DNA of 64,000 nt from Theobroma cacao (taxonomy: Eukaryota; Streptophyta; Magnoliopsida; Malvales; Malvaceae): positions 6,233,800 through 6,297,799 of the forward strand of contig NC_030859.1 in assembly GCF_000208745.1 (NCBI RefSeq). The letters are read 5' to 3'. The position numbers and the translations under genes are program-made. Shown here in pieces: positions 11,721 to 23,199 of the stretch. Under the pieces are notes generated by a model. The model was given only the letters and a program-made list of their open reading frames with translations, was not told where the DNA came from and searched no databases. Positions within the stretch are counted from its first letter, which is position 1, and each line of letters starts with the position of its first letter.

Positions 11721-12660
11721 AACTCCCTTACTTAAAAATAAATTCGTTCTCGAATTGAAATGACATAGGGGGTATAAAATGTACATTCAGTCCTCAAATA
11801 AATTTGGATATTTCACTTGCATTCCACTTCCAGTTCCCAAGTCACCTCCTCGACTAAATGGTTTTGCCACAGTACTTTCACCATGAAGATATCCTTAGAG
11901 CGAAACCTCTTCACTTGTCGATCTAGTATGGCCATAGGTTGCTCTTGGTACTTCAACCTATCTTCCAATGGAACTGTATCATGTTGTATCATATACAAAG
12001 AGTCTCAAACATACTTTTTGAGTATGGATACATGACAAGCTGGATTTACCTTTCCAAGATCCGACGGTAGTGCCAATCGATAAGCAACGACAACTTCATG
12101 CTCCAATATTTCAAATAGGCCAATCAAGGATTGAGTTTCCCTTTCTTGCCAAATCTTTGAATTCTATTGCGTGGAGACATTTTTGGGAAAACATAGTTGC
12201 CTACGTCAAACTCTAAGGGCTTGCATATGTTGTCAGCATACAACTTCTGTCTACTCTGAGCTGCCAACATCTGTTCTCAAATTATTTGTACTCTTTCTAC
12301 TATCGCTTGTATCATCTCCAGTTGCAACAATTTCCTTTCTTCAACTTCCAACCATCCAATGGGCGATCTGCACCTCCGCTCGTACAATACCTTAAACACT
12401 AACAGAATACCATAATCATTATCCAATGTCGAAGCCACTGATGGAATCATTATCCAGAATCACCAATCAAATGGCATCATAGCACTGTAGGTGTTCTTTC
12501 CACTACCACTTGTACCATCTCCGGCCTCAACAATTTCCTTTCTCTGACTTCCAATCATCCAATGGGCGACCTACATCTTTGCCCGTACAGTGCCTCAAAC
12601 ACTAACCGAATATCATAATCATCGTTTAGTGTCGAAGCCACTAACAGAATATCATAATTA
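11721..12660 (-). pseudogene. Ty3/gypsy integrase C-terminal remnant
   Basis: Read on the minus strand, this encodes the end of a gypsy polyprotein. The frame at 11813-11998 contains AILDRQVKRFRSKDI and KVLWQNHLVEEVTWE, the hallmark tail of plant gypsy integrases. Upstream pieces such as LALPSDLGKVNPACHVS and a segment resembling the GDHVFLKVSP region lie at about 12040-12230. Stops and frame changes break it throughout. Upstream, the segment with RRCRSPIGWLEV is present twice (12281-12400 and 12480-12600), a tandem duplication. The catalytic core, RT and gag are absent on this side. Purine-rich bases at 11721-11735 would be the polypurine tract priming plus-strand synthesis. The tail motif is typical of chromovirus-type plant elements; clade assignment is tentative. 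Confidence 0.85.
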
Positions 12661-15600
12661 TCATCCAAAATCACAAGCGGGACTGATACGATCGTCCTTA
12701 CTTACCACCATCCTTGCATGCGAAGAACATAGTCACAGAGGAAAGAACGCTAGTCAACTACAATCAAATCAACATCTGGAATTTAACCATTGGACAAAAC
12801 ACATACCCCAATCTCAAGACTATCATGTTAACAACCACCTCATATCCCCAATACATGTTACTTCATCACGTCATATTAAACTCAATATGCTCAGCTAATT
12901 CACAAATAACAGTCATCAATATGCCCCACTTATAAATTGTATCAAATTATCCTCAATTAGATTATTTATAATGGACAAGCTACTCTCTGACATATAGAAT
13001 ATCTTATGCAAGATTCTGGCAAACTTGATGTACCTCAAATAATGCAGAAAACTATCCGCTCACGAAGCATACAAATAAAGGCAATAAGGTCCTTGGACTG
13101 TAGCATCAAACATTAAGACAATTCAATACATTTGTCACCATGTGACTCGTAACAAAACGAACAGAATATATACAGCTCACCACTAATGGCTAAACATACG
13201 AAGGGGACAATAAGGTTAATAATTAACCTACTTGTCTAGCAACTCATGCTTCCCGATAACGTTTCAAATATTCAGAACACATCAAGCATTTGCATTGGAC
13301 TCAATTTAAATTCCAGAATTTAAAATCAATATTGGCCTAGGCATAATCTATCTAGGCATTAATTCACCCAATCATATTTCATGGCAACGCATTTACATGC
13401 ATTAATATTCATATAATAAACCCCACTCACCTCAATTGGTGGGATTTCTCACCTATATTACTTAATCAACCTTCCTTAACTTAAGCTTATTCTTGCCAAA
13501 AGACTTAGCATAATTCAATCTATCATCATCACCAGAGCTTTCATGGATTCAATAACTCGATTTTGACCTTGAATCCATTAACTCAAGCAGCTCCTAAGAA
13601 TTCACATTGTACCATTTCTTAATTACATCTCCACCACAACAATTCGCATACATTTGGTTAACAAAATATTAATACTTAAAAATTCATTTAAAACCGACCA
13701 TACTCACCTTGTTAAATTAATTGCCAACTTGAGTAATGTTGAGCAAGGCCTCGGGTTGGAGTAATTTTTTTTCCAGCAATCAGTTTATTATTTCAATAGC
13801 CCCTTGACAACCCACATCATGCATTCACTTAGTATGAACTCAAGACTACGTATCAAGTATGTACGGCAGCAAAGTATTCATATTCAATACTCAATTTAAA
13901 TAAATTTCTCTCACCTTCAAATTCCCACCAAATCTGATAATTATGGATTTTATCAAATTTGATAAGCATTTCCAAGAAAGAATCAATACCAAAAAAAAGT
14001 ATTGTCAGAACACCACATTTCAGTCATGGGCTTAGCCTCGGAGCCTACGCTAACCTTTAGGAATTATGCTTGAGCTGAAACGTATTCCATTATAGAGTCC
14101 AAAAGTTAAAATGCAAATAATCAGTTACTTGGTTCTTGCCACAGTCGACGGTAAGATCATAATTCAAATATCCAAAATTTTTAGGATGCAAATTTGAAAT
14201 TTTCTTATTAAATTTTTAAGATAAACATCTAACTTGAAATCAATTAAATAATAGTTGACGAAAATTTTGATATATTTCTATGTTCGAAATATCCTCAATT
14301 TAACAGATATGGGTCTATCGCTATAATACTTCCCATCATATGTAAGGTGGACCATAGACCTATAACGTGACATGGATCAGCAAAAGAGTGACCAACAAAT
14401 AAGGACGGTGTCTACTCTAATATAGTGTTAAATTTTTAAGAGAAACAATTTAACTTAAACCTAATTTGCATTAAGTGAAGTGACCTTTATTATATTTATA
14501 TGTCTAAAATATTTCAATGTAACAAATGCGAGGTGTATCCTAAACACATAAATATTACAAATTGATTTTAGATCGAACGTTCTTAAAAATTCAAGACTTT
14601 TCAAGACATAGAATGAACCAAAATATTCTTAACTAGTTTCGGAAACAGCAGACGTAACAGAAAAGGAAAAATTGAGTAGAAGAATAAGGTATTGCTGCAA
14701 GTAATACCACAATAGTATCTATTAGATCAGGCACTCTCTTTTTTGGATAATTGAAACTTCATTATTTAAACAAGCAGGATAAACCTTGCTACAAAGGAAA
14801 CAAGAAATAGTAAGACACCCTTGTACTAATTTTCTTTAAGAAATAGTCAGCATATTTAATACTAATTTTCTTTAGAAAAACCATTTCTATGAAACTTATT
14901 TCGTGTTCCCTCTTTAAAGGAAATCAAAATGCAACTTACATAGTCTCTTATATAAGGCCATTCAAGAAATTGTTTAACCTAAACTTGTTTAACCACTTGA
15001 CACACATTAGTACCAAAAAAAAAAACCTTTATCTTTAATTAGTACTAACAATTATTTTTGTAGAATTTATAAAAATATTAATTTTTATTTAATTAAATAA
15101 AATGTGATGTTTCTTAAACTTCTATGTTCCTGTAACTAAAAAATTAATCCACCGCAACATACCATATCATCACCAAAATGCCACGTCATTCAATTTGAAA
15201 ACAAAATCTTAACACCATTGTACTTAACTCCGTTTTTAATAAAAATGTAAAGGCTATATTTATTAAAATTGAGGCAGAGAGACTAAAACTACCAAATTAA
15301 GACGATGGAAGGATCAAATTCAAATTTTGATCAGTAAAGAAGCTACAAACTTGCCTGAAAAGGCACAGCAAACTCCAGCTAAACAGCTGAGCTGGTCTCG
15401 AGTTGAAGAGAGATACATTTAATATTTTGAAGGCCCCATATTCCTATTTCTTTCTATTGAGTTCTGGACAATGAATTCAAATACTAGATGTATACCAGAC
15501 TATAAATTTAATGATTCAGGCTTTATTGAAATTTGAACTCTCTAGAAATGCGATGTTCAGCTAAGGCTAGAGAACTAACATTTTCTGGAAAGTACAGCAT

Positions 15601-15970
15601 TCAATACGCAAAAATAAAGCTTTTCCTCTTTTACAATTTCTCCAGTTCTTCAGTATATGACGCTGACTCGAAATCAAAAATTTATTTCATACCTTGTCAT
15701 GTTATGTTCAATATCCATTAATGAACAACAGTTACAGGCAAGACATACAAACAAGAAGGGAAATGCATCAGTGGGCTGTTTAAATCAAGATAGGGGCATC
15801 AGCACATGTTATAGAGCAGATCATAAAGATTTAAAATCTCCAAAATAGACGGACAGAATGCATATCATTGTGTCCAGTGTCTGCCCTTCTTCATGAACTT
15901 CAAAAGTCATGCAAAAGAAAAATTCATCATCTCACTGATTAGCTTATGGACGAAAAACAATTGGACTATA
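12661..15970. other. Intergenic or repeat-derived sequence without recognised genes
   Basis: I see no supportable gene here; open frames are short and unlike any family I know. The part at 13400-13480 (CCCCACTCACC, then GGTGGGATTTCTCACC) resembles the end segment of the LTR family at 9666-11720, so part of 12.7-14.3 kb may be a diverged LTR. The part at 15240-15340 looks like an old degenerate repeat. Confidence 0.5.
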
Positions 15971-16391
15971 AAAAATGACAGTAAAACTCATTTTGTTCAG
16001 CTTTACCATCTATTTTGAAACACCTATCTTCTCCTCATATAGCTTCAATAAATGAGGATCCTCATACGGGTTCACAAACCTTTGGAGGAACTTCTTTTCA
16101 CTGGACTCCAACAGTTCATGAAAGGTTGATTTCTTTCTTGATCAAACCTTTGGACAACACATAAAAGAAGATCAGTGAGATTGAACCTTAAAAAAATGAC
16201 AGTAAAATTCATTTTGTTCAGCTTTACCATCTATTTTGAAATGCCTAGCTTCTCCTCATATTGCTTCAAAAAACAAGGATCCTCATACAGGGATCACAAA
16301 CCTTTGAAGGAACTTCTTTTCAGTAGATTCCAACAGTTCATGAAGGCTGATTTCTTTTGTGATCAAACCTTGGGACAACAAAACTTGAATA
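15971..16391. repeat. Tandem duplication of the mTERF 3' end (about 221-bp unit)
   Basis: The sequence from 15971 repeats from 16192 with about 90% identity by eye. Both units start with AAAAATGACAGTAAAA and contain the C-terminal mTERF coding segment on the minus strand. The outer unit (15971-16191) preserves a clean ending, FVNPYEDPHLLKLYEEKIG then a stop. The inner unit (16192 to about 16391), which is the one joined to the gene body, has a frame-breaking TGA after FVIPV. Confidence 0.85.
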
Positions 16392-17460
16392 ACTGTACAC
16401 CGAGGAATAATTCCTTCTCCAAACTAAGTCCAAGAAGGAGTGGACGGTTTGCAATATATGAAGATTTCAAGCCCATTGTGTTGACATAAAAATTCATTGC
16501 TGCTTTAACCTTGTGCTCAGAAAGCATCAGGCAGATTGGAAACTTCCCAAAAGCTGAAGCAATCTGTTCATCAGACCAACCCCATTTCTTAAAAACTTAG
16601 AATTTCCTTTCCTGCGTTGATTTGCGCATTTGTACCAAAGCTTTAAGAGTGGAAAGGAAAACTTCCTTTAATGGGTTGAAACCCAGTTTCTTTACTTCTT
16701 CCACAGCCCTTTCAAACTTTCCATGATTTTGAGCAAAGACACGTGGGTAGACAACACGTTTACCTACAATATTTGATTTTGGCACTCCACAATCTCGCAG
16801 CAGTGCAAGATTAGGAGCAACAAGGGACTGGAAATCACGTTCAAGAACAGCTGGAAAACGCTTGTAAGCTACAAGAACCTTATCATCATCACAGCCAGTC
16901 AAGTCCTTGAAGAAATTGAAATTGGGAATGATGTGGCTGTCTAAACTACATCTCAAGACATATGGGTGTGAAGACAAGATTCTTGCAAGGTTAGAACTTG
17001 AAACTCCTCTAGAGTAAAAGAATTGGAATTTCGGTCAGAGGGTTTCCTCAGGATTGTCAACCAGCAATTTCGGGATTCTTCTAATGAGGTTTGTGAATTG
17101 GGTTTGTGAGAAGCCATGGTTCTTCAAGAAGCTAATGACAAAGTCAGGGTTTTCTGGGGTTTTAAAGCGGACTTATTTGGAAACAGCTAAAGCACAATAT
17201 GGAGACAACCCACACGAGTTTATGAGGTAAGAAATCGTAAATGAGTGCCGATGGGTTGCATTTCCTGATATAGATCTGATAGCTACTGAAGCCAGTGTAT
17301 AGTTTTGAAGAAAGTTGACATCTCTAAAACTTGATAAAATCCTGGTACTACCTCTAATGTAGAGTTGGTTTTTGCAGAATGAATAAATCATTGAATCAAA
17401 GCTAAAACTGACGTTAAAGGCAGCAAATGAAGACCAGAAATATGAGAAACAAAAAAACAC
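15985..17460 (-). pseudogene. mTERF family protein pseudogene
   Basis: The minus strand encodes a plant mitochondrial transcription termination factor (mTERF) family protein in broken form. From the start at 17460 an intact frame gives an organellar-targeting-like N-terminus and ends ISYLINSCGLSPYCALAVSK at a TAA (17173-17175). The same frame continues with FLKNHGFSQTQFTNLIRR, a second stop (TGA at 17035-17037), then SSHPYVLRCSL and VKKLGFNP as typical helical mTERF repeats, and a third stop (16597-16599). Downstream, WGWSDEQIASAFGKFP and LLLGLSLEK match the C-terminal repeats. There a single-base loss shifts the frame into VIQVLLSQGLITKEISL. Single-exon structure is usual for this family. 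Live members bind nucleic acid in mitochondria or plastids and affect organelle gene expression. With three stops, a frameshift and a duplicated tail, this copy is very unlikely to be functional. Confidence 0.88.
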
Positions 17461-17464
17461 ACCT

Positions 17465-18238
17465 TGGAACTAACTCAATCGAACTTGAATAACCCAACAC
17501 AGTTGTTCACACTTCTTTCTGTGTCATGTTTCAGATTTTAGACTCTGAATGCTTTCCAGATGAACCAGTTGCTGACCTGGGATTTTCATTCCTATCAACT
17601 TCAGCAAAATTTCCTTTAGCTTTTATGAAGGAGAATATAATTTGGGGTTCCTCTAGACTGCACTCTACGTGTTTGATAATTATGTTGTTCCATCCCGTCA
17701 TCTAAATTTTGAGGAAATGAAGTTGTAATTTGGTTTATTTGTAGGGATGGCGATGGATATTTAATTTTTGTGTACTGCAATTATGGGTTCATACATACGT
17801 TTGAAAATATATTTGAATTTAAGATTAGTTCAGGGTTTCGGCCGGTTACGAGTATCGTATCTTAAAATTTTCAAATATCTAAATTTGATTATAGTATTTA
17901 TCTGAGTAATATCACTTACTTGTACTTTAGATCAATTTATATTTTCTTATAAATTATATTTAATAAATATAATCAACTTATAATTATAAATAAGTAAAAT
18001 TTATATAAGTTTGCAAGGGAAATTGAAAGGCAGCTGGCTTTAACAACCAAAAACTTTGTCACTTTATCCAAAACTTAAAATAATTTGATCTTAAGTGACT
18101 TGTGTAAGTTAAAGTGTTTGGATATCTAACAAGTAGTGTTTATCTAATTCGAGTAGAGTTTGGGTTGTAATTTATAAATATTAATCGAATATTTATTGTT
18201 TAAATTGATTTTTTCAAAATTTGTATTCCATTCATTTC
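17465..18238. other. Region upstream of the mTERF pseudogene, no gene seen
   Basis: About 770 bases that are AT-rich and have no recognisable coding sequence. The first 150 bases would be the old 5' flank of the mTERF copy. The rest borders the gypsy LTR that starts at 18239. Confidence 0.5.
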
Positions 18239-20971
18239 TATCATGATTTAATTTCGGGTTCACAATCGGCACAAGGGTCCATATGAAATATAATCCGCTA
18301 GATCCAACCATGCCTCAAAACGAATCATTCGTGACATCTCATAATCAAAACATGGGAGGTGTACCTCATCATGTACATGTATATATAATTAAAACAAAAT
18401 ATCTCATGGATGACATTTATGTTTCAAACAATCCAACTTGATTGTACTTAAACAACAATATTAATTTATAGTTATAACATTACCCAAAATCTCAAGCCAC
18501 AAATTGGGCAATACCAAATACTAAATCAAGTGTAAGCATTTGATAGCGGAAAACTCGACTAGCAGATTTACATAAGGTGGAAAACTTTAACCAAATGGGA
18601 GCCTTGACGACCACTTACCAAAGGGGAATGGAAGGACAAATCTCTAACAATGCCTATCAAAAGTCTACTGATCTAAAATAAAATAGAGTTTACATGTGGT
18701 GAGATATAAAATCTCAATGAGTAGAAACGGAGAGGGGGAACAAATGAAATGGATGAGTATTTGCAAATATCATTTAAAATAAACATGCACATTCCTCAAA
18801 CCAATGCTCAATCACCCACACATTCTTACCTTAGGACAACACAAAGTCCAACAATACCTCTTAAGCGTTAGGAGAGATAATCCAATCATAATGGAACTCA
18901 AAACCCCTTAAATAGTGTGGAAATCATCAAGTTTGCAACTAAGTATCGATGCTTGTACCCAAGGTATAGATACTTTCCAAGTAGAATGATTTCTGCTTTC
19001 AAGGTCTCGATACCTTGGGTAAAGGTATCAATACCTTTTGCCTAGAATGCCTACCCAAAGCATTCTATTGAACAAGTACCGTTACTTTCTTGGCAAGTAT
19101 TAATACTTTTTCCTTGTAACCAATTTTTTAACTTCTTTTAAGCAAAATTCAAAAAGGATTGCATCCCTTGACCTCCCAAGTCAATTCCAAACATCATTCA
19201 ACCAAAACACATCTTCAAACATTTAATCCTTAGATCATTTTCTCAACACATGTCTCATCATCCAAACAATTCATATCAAACAATGAGATTGTAATATTCA
19301 TATGTCATACTTTATGAAGTATACAATATGTGACATGCTCTTTTAATGATGTTTTCAAAACATGTTTCCAACACGTGATACAAAACATGAAATGCATGTG
19401 CAAAACGTGACAAGGCACGTAAGTTCAAAATGTGGTGAGGCATGTGAATTTTAAAACGTGGTGAGGCATGTAGTTTCAAAACATGTTAAAGACATACAAC
19501 CCATCAAAACGTGACATGAAACGCAACAAAACATGTTAGGGACATGTAACCCATGCTAATTTTGATATTCAAAACATGTTATGAACATGTGAGTCACGGT
19601 GATGATGCACTTATGATATGCTAAATATTTAAGCCATACAATGGCCATCCAAAACATACTAAGAGTATGTGATTTCATGTAAAATTCATGTAAATCATAT
19701 TCTAGCTCACAAGCTAAATAATAAACAGTTAATACATGCTAAGACATGTAATCTCTTTACCATATTCTCTAAACATGCTACGACATATAACTCAAGCATC
19801 ATCCACAATCCAAAACTCAATTCACATTTGAAGAGCAAAAGCATTGAAAGGTTTACTCCCCACAAAACCATTTTTATACATATAGCATATATGCATTTTA
19901 GAACCATATTCAGAACATGGTGACAATCATCATTTAACCCATAAAAATTTGGATTTTTATTAAAAGCATTCCTAATGCTATTCCAAATATGTTTATGTAT
20001 TTATATATCAAAATACTTTTAAAAAGCCGTAACCACTCACCAATACGAAGCGTGCCTTTTTCTTTAACACTTTTCAATGAACACTCATCTTCTCCAAAAG
20101 CCAACTTTTCCAACAACACTTATGCAAGATTAATCCTTTATTAATACCTTGTTCTTTAGGCATAACATTCATCGATGACCGTAAATCTTTTTTCCAACTT
20201 CTTCTCTCAACTTAAATCTAAAAATAAACAACTAAGATCCAACCTAACTATGAGTTATACTACAATGAGTGAGGGGTTTAAGCAACTTTACCTTAGTGAG
20301 CTTGAAAGTACCAAAACCACTCCAAAACCTAAGTTTTAAAGAGTAAAATCAATTTCAATGATCCATAATTTTTGGAAATCAAAACCCAAGGTTTAGATGT
20401 TTTTAAATGAGGAAACCTTACCTTTAGAAGTCTTGGAAATCAAAATCTGAACTTGGTTATGCTTTTAAAATGCTTGAATCCTTTAAATATGGTGAGGAAG
20501 AGAATAGAGAGGAAAGAAAGAAAAGAGAGGCTGGGAAATAAAGTGCAAATGTTTTTTTAACCATTTAAGGCAAAGTCAGAGGTTGTTAGGGCTTAAATAT
20601 TTGGAAAAAGTTTATTTTACCTTTATTTTTTCCAATCTGCTATGAAGGTATTGATACTTTTGGAGTAAGTATCAATACTTTTAATCTAGATTTGAAGGTA
20701 TTGAGACTTGTTCATCTAGTCTCAATACTTCATTCATTAGATGCATTCTTGGGCTTTAAGTATCGATACTTTTGATCCAAAATGCAGTTTTCAAGACCAA
20801 AACCAAGAAATTTGGTCCTTCATAAGTCCCAACTTATAAAGAAACTCATTTGGCAACCAAAGCACCCATTACTAGGTTGTAAATGTTCAAAAACATCATT
20901 TGAAATCAAAATTTTACATGCTCACCAAGCTAAGTTACAATTTAATTTTTCTAAAAGGTTAGGGTTTCACA
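18239..20971 (-). repeat. Ty3/gypsy 3' LTR (TGTGAAACCC family), 2.7 kb
   Basis: On the minus strand it begins TGTGAAACCCTAACC at 20971 directly after a purine tract (RC of TTTTCTCCCCCTTT, 20972-20985) and ends near ACCCGAAATTAAATCATGATA at 18239. The segment at 18660-18760 (AAAATCTCAATGAGTAGAAACGG) matches 26290-26340 in the same orientation, so the two flank one element as LTRs. It contains AAGTATCGATACTT-type palindromes in two groups (18940-19110 and 20640-20785) and a block of near-repeats built on AAAACATGT and AAACGTG at 19360-19600. No genes. Confidence 0.85.
19360..19600. repeat. LTR subrepeats built on AAAACATGT / AAACGTGG
   Basis: Successive imperfect units of roughly 30 bases alternate AAAACATGTT or AAACGTG boxes with GGCATGTG boxes. 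A weaker trace of the same design occurs in the other LTR at 26895-26965. Confidence 0.65.
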
Positions 20972-22330
20972 TTTTCTCCCCCTTTAAGAAAATTCATCCT
21001 AGAATTTAATTCAAAGAGTTACTAAACTCAGTTATGAAGTAGATGTGGGCATTTTGTTCATATCTCATCTTCGGTTTCCTAAGTCACCTCCTTACTAGAG
21101 TGATTATGCTAAAGAACTTTCATCGAAGCTACATCTTTCGAACGAAGTCTCTTGACTTGCCTATCTAAGATCTTTATTAGCATTTCCTTATATGACAAGT
21201 CATCTGTTAATTGAATCTCCTCATGTCAAATCACATGAGACTAATCGGGTTGTACTTATGGAGCATGGATACATGAAACACCGAGTGAATACTAGAAAGA
21301 TCTAAGGGTAGAGCCAACCTATAAGCCACTAAACCAACTCTCTCTAAGATCTTAAAGGGTTCAATATACCTAGGGTTTAGCTTCCCTTTCTCACTGAATC
21401 TCATAATTCCCTTGGTGAAACTCTTAAGAACACATGATCACTCACCTCAAACTCCAAGTCTCTACGCTTATGGTTGGCATAAGACTTTTGTCAACTCTAA
21501 GCAGTCAACATCCTCTCTCGAATCATTCGTATCTTGTTAGTGGCCTTTTGAACCATCCCGATCTAAGGAGTTTTTAGTCACCAATCTCAAACTAAACGAT
21601 GGGTGACCTACACTTATGCTTGTACAAAGCCTCGTAAGGCACTATATCAATGCTAGCTTGATGACTATTATTATAAGAAAATTCCACCAAAGGCAAGTAT
21701 CGATCCTATATGACTCTAAAATCAACAACACAAGCTCGTAACATATCTTCCAAGGTTTGTATAGTTCTCTCAAAATGTCCATCTACTTGAGGGTGGAATG
21801 TCGTGTTGAAGTTAAGCTTAATTCCCAAAGCTTCCTAAAGTTTACCTCAAAATTGACTAGTGAATTATGTAGCTCTATCAAAGACTATGGTAATTGACAC
21901 CTTGTGCAATGCCATAATCTCACCAATATACTGTCTCGCATACTGTACCGCTCCATAGATGGTTTTCACTAGTAGAAAGTGAGTGAACTTAGTCAATCTA
22001 TCCATAATCACTCAAACTCATATGAGGTAATCTTGTCATGAAATCCATTAAAATGTGCTCCCATTTCCATTCAGGCACAAGTAAAGGTTGTAGCAACTTT
22101 GTTGATCTTTGATGCTCTAACTTTACCTGTTGCATACTAGAGACTTAGCCACAAACTTGGATACCTTTCTCTTTAAGCTTTCCCACCAATATACCTCTTT
22201 TAAATCATGGTACATCTTGGTGGTTCCAAGGTGTATCACATAGGCAAATAAGTGTGCCTCCTATAAAGTCTCTCTCTTGAGATCGCTTATATTTAGCACA
22301 TATACTCTCATTCCATAGCAAAGTAAACCA
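20972..22330 (-). pseudogene. Ty3/gypsy integrase region, decayed
   Basis: Minus-strand sequence downstream of RNase H encodes integrase pieces broken by stops and frameshifts. [16 protein letters not shown] sequence (about 21990-22010), a FHPQVDGQSER-like segment (about 21770-21800), [13 protein letters not shown] (about 21600-21640), [21 protein letters not shown] (about 21330-21400) and a [14 protein letters not shown] segment (about 21260-21300) appear in normal order. These are the core and C-terminal parts that insert the cDNA copy into host DNA in active elements. The last part adjoins the polypurine tract and 3' LTR at 20971. Not functional. Confidence 0.85.
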
Positions 22331-22739
22331 TCAAAGTCTCTACCAAATTATTGTCCTTTCCTTATTTGGGAATCTTCTAAGGCCTAGTCACTCATTCATC
22401 CTTACCTTGGGTTTCCTTAATACGATCAAGTGACATTGACCTAACCCAAAAATGTGTTAATAAAGCATTAGTCTCATTGACCTCAAAGTGCAATCCCATG
22501 TCTCCAAGATCATGGATGTATTTTACCATTGGTTATATGGGCTAAACTTCCCATGGACTTTCAACTCAAAGCATCAGCCACCACATTGGCTTTGTTGAGA
22601 TGATACAAGATTGTACAATCATAGTCTTGAGCAACCCCATCTATTTTCATTGCCTAAGGTTAAAATCTTGCTGCTTAAAAATCTACTTGAGGCTCTCATG
22701 ATCTGTATAAATCTCACATGTTTCTTCATAGAGATAATA

Positions 22740-23199
22740 CTTTCAAATCTTAAGTGCAAATACAATATTAGTCATCTCTAAATCATGTGTAAGGTAGTTT
22801 TGCTTGTGCCTTTTCAATTTTATCAAGGCATAAACTATCACTTTGCTGTGTTGCATCAACACACATCCTAAACCTACACATGAGGCATTGTAATAAACTT
22901 TGTAGTCATCCATGCTTTGCGATAGGCTAAGTATCGCTGTCAAAGTAAGACAAGCTTTGAGCTTCCTAAAGCTCTCCTCACATGCCTTGTTCAATTGAAA
23001 TTTCACATTTTTTTAAGTTAATCTAGTCATCGGTGCGGCAAGTCTAGAAAAGCCCATGATGAACCGTTGATAATATCGACTAATCCTAAAAAGCAACAAA
23101 TCTTAGTCACTAAGGTTGGCCTTGGCCATTTCTCTACGATCTCAATTTTCTTTAGGTCCATTTTAGCTTTATCCTTGGAAATCACATGACCTAAGAAGA
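22740..23199 (-). pseudogene. Ty3/gypsy RT C-terminus and RNase H remnant
   Basis: The open frame at 22743-23006 reads [14 protein letters not shown], then [19 protein letters not shown] and [15 protein letters not shown], the typical RNase H start of plant gypsy elements. The first catalytic aspartate of the usual DAS motif is Asn here (NAS). Upstream, at 23027-23199, HVISKDKAKMDLKKIEIVEKW and FLGL belong to the RT thumb and connection. The RT reading stops at 23199 where a solo LTR is inserted, and resumes at 25055. Confidence 0.88.

Noticed and set aside
16175..16489. A 104-codon plus-strand open frame
   Set aside because: It is the antisense of the mTERF 3' end, which explains its length.
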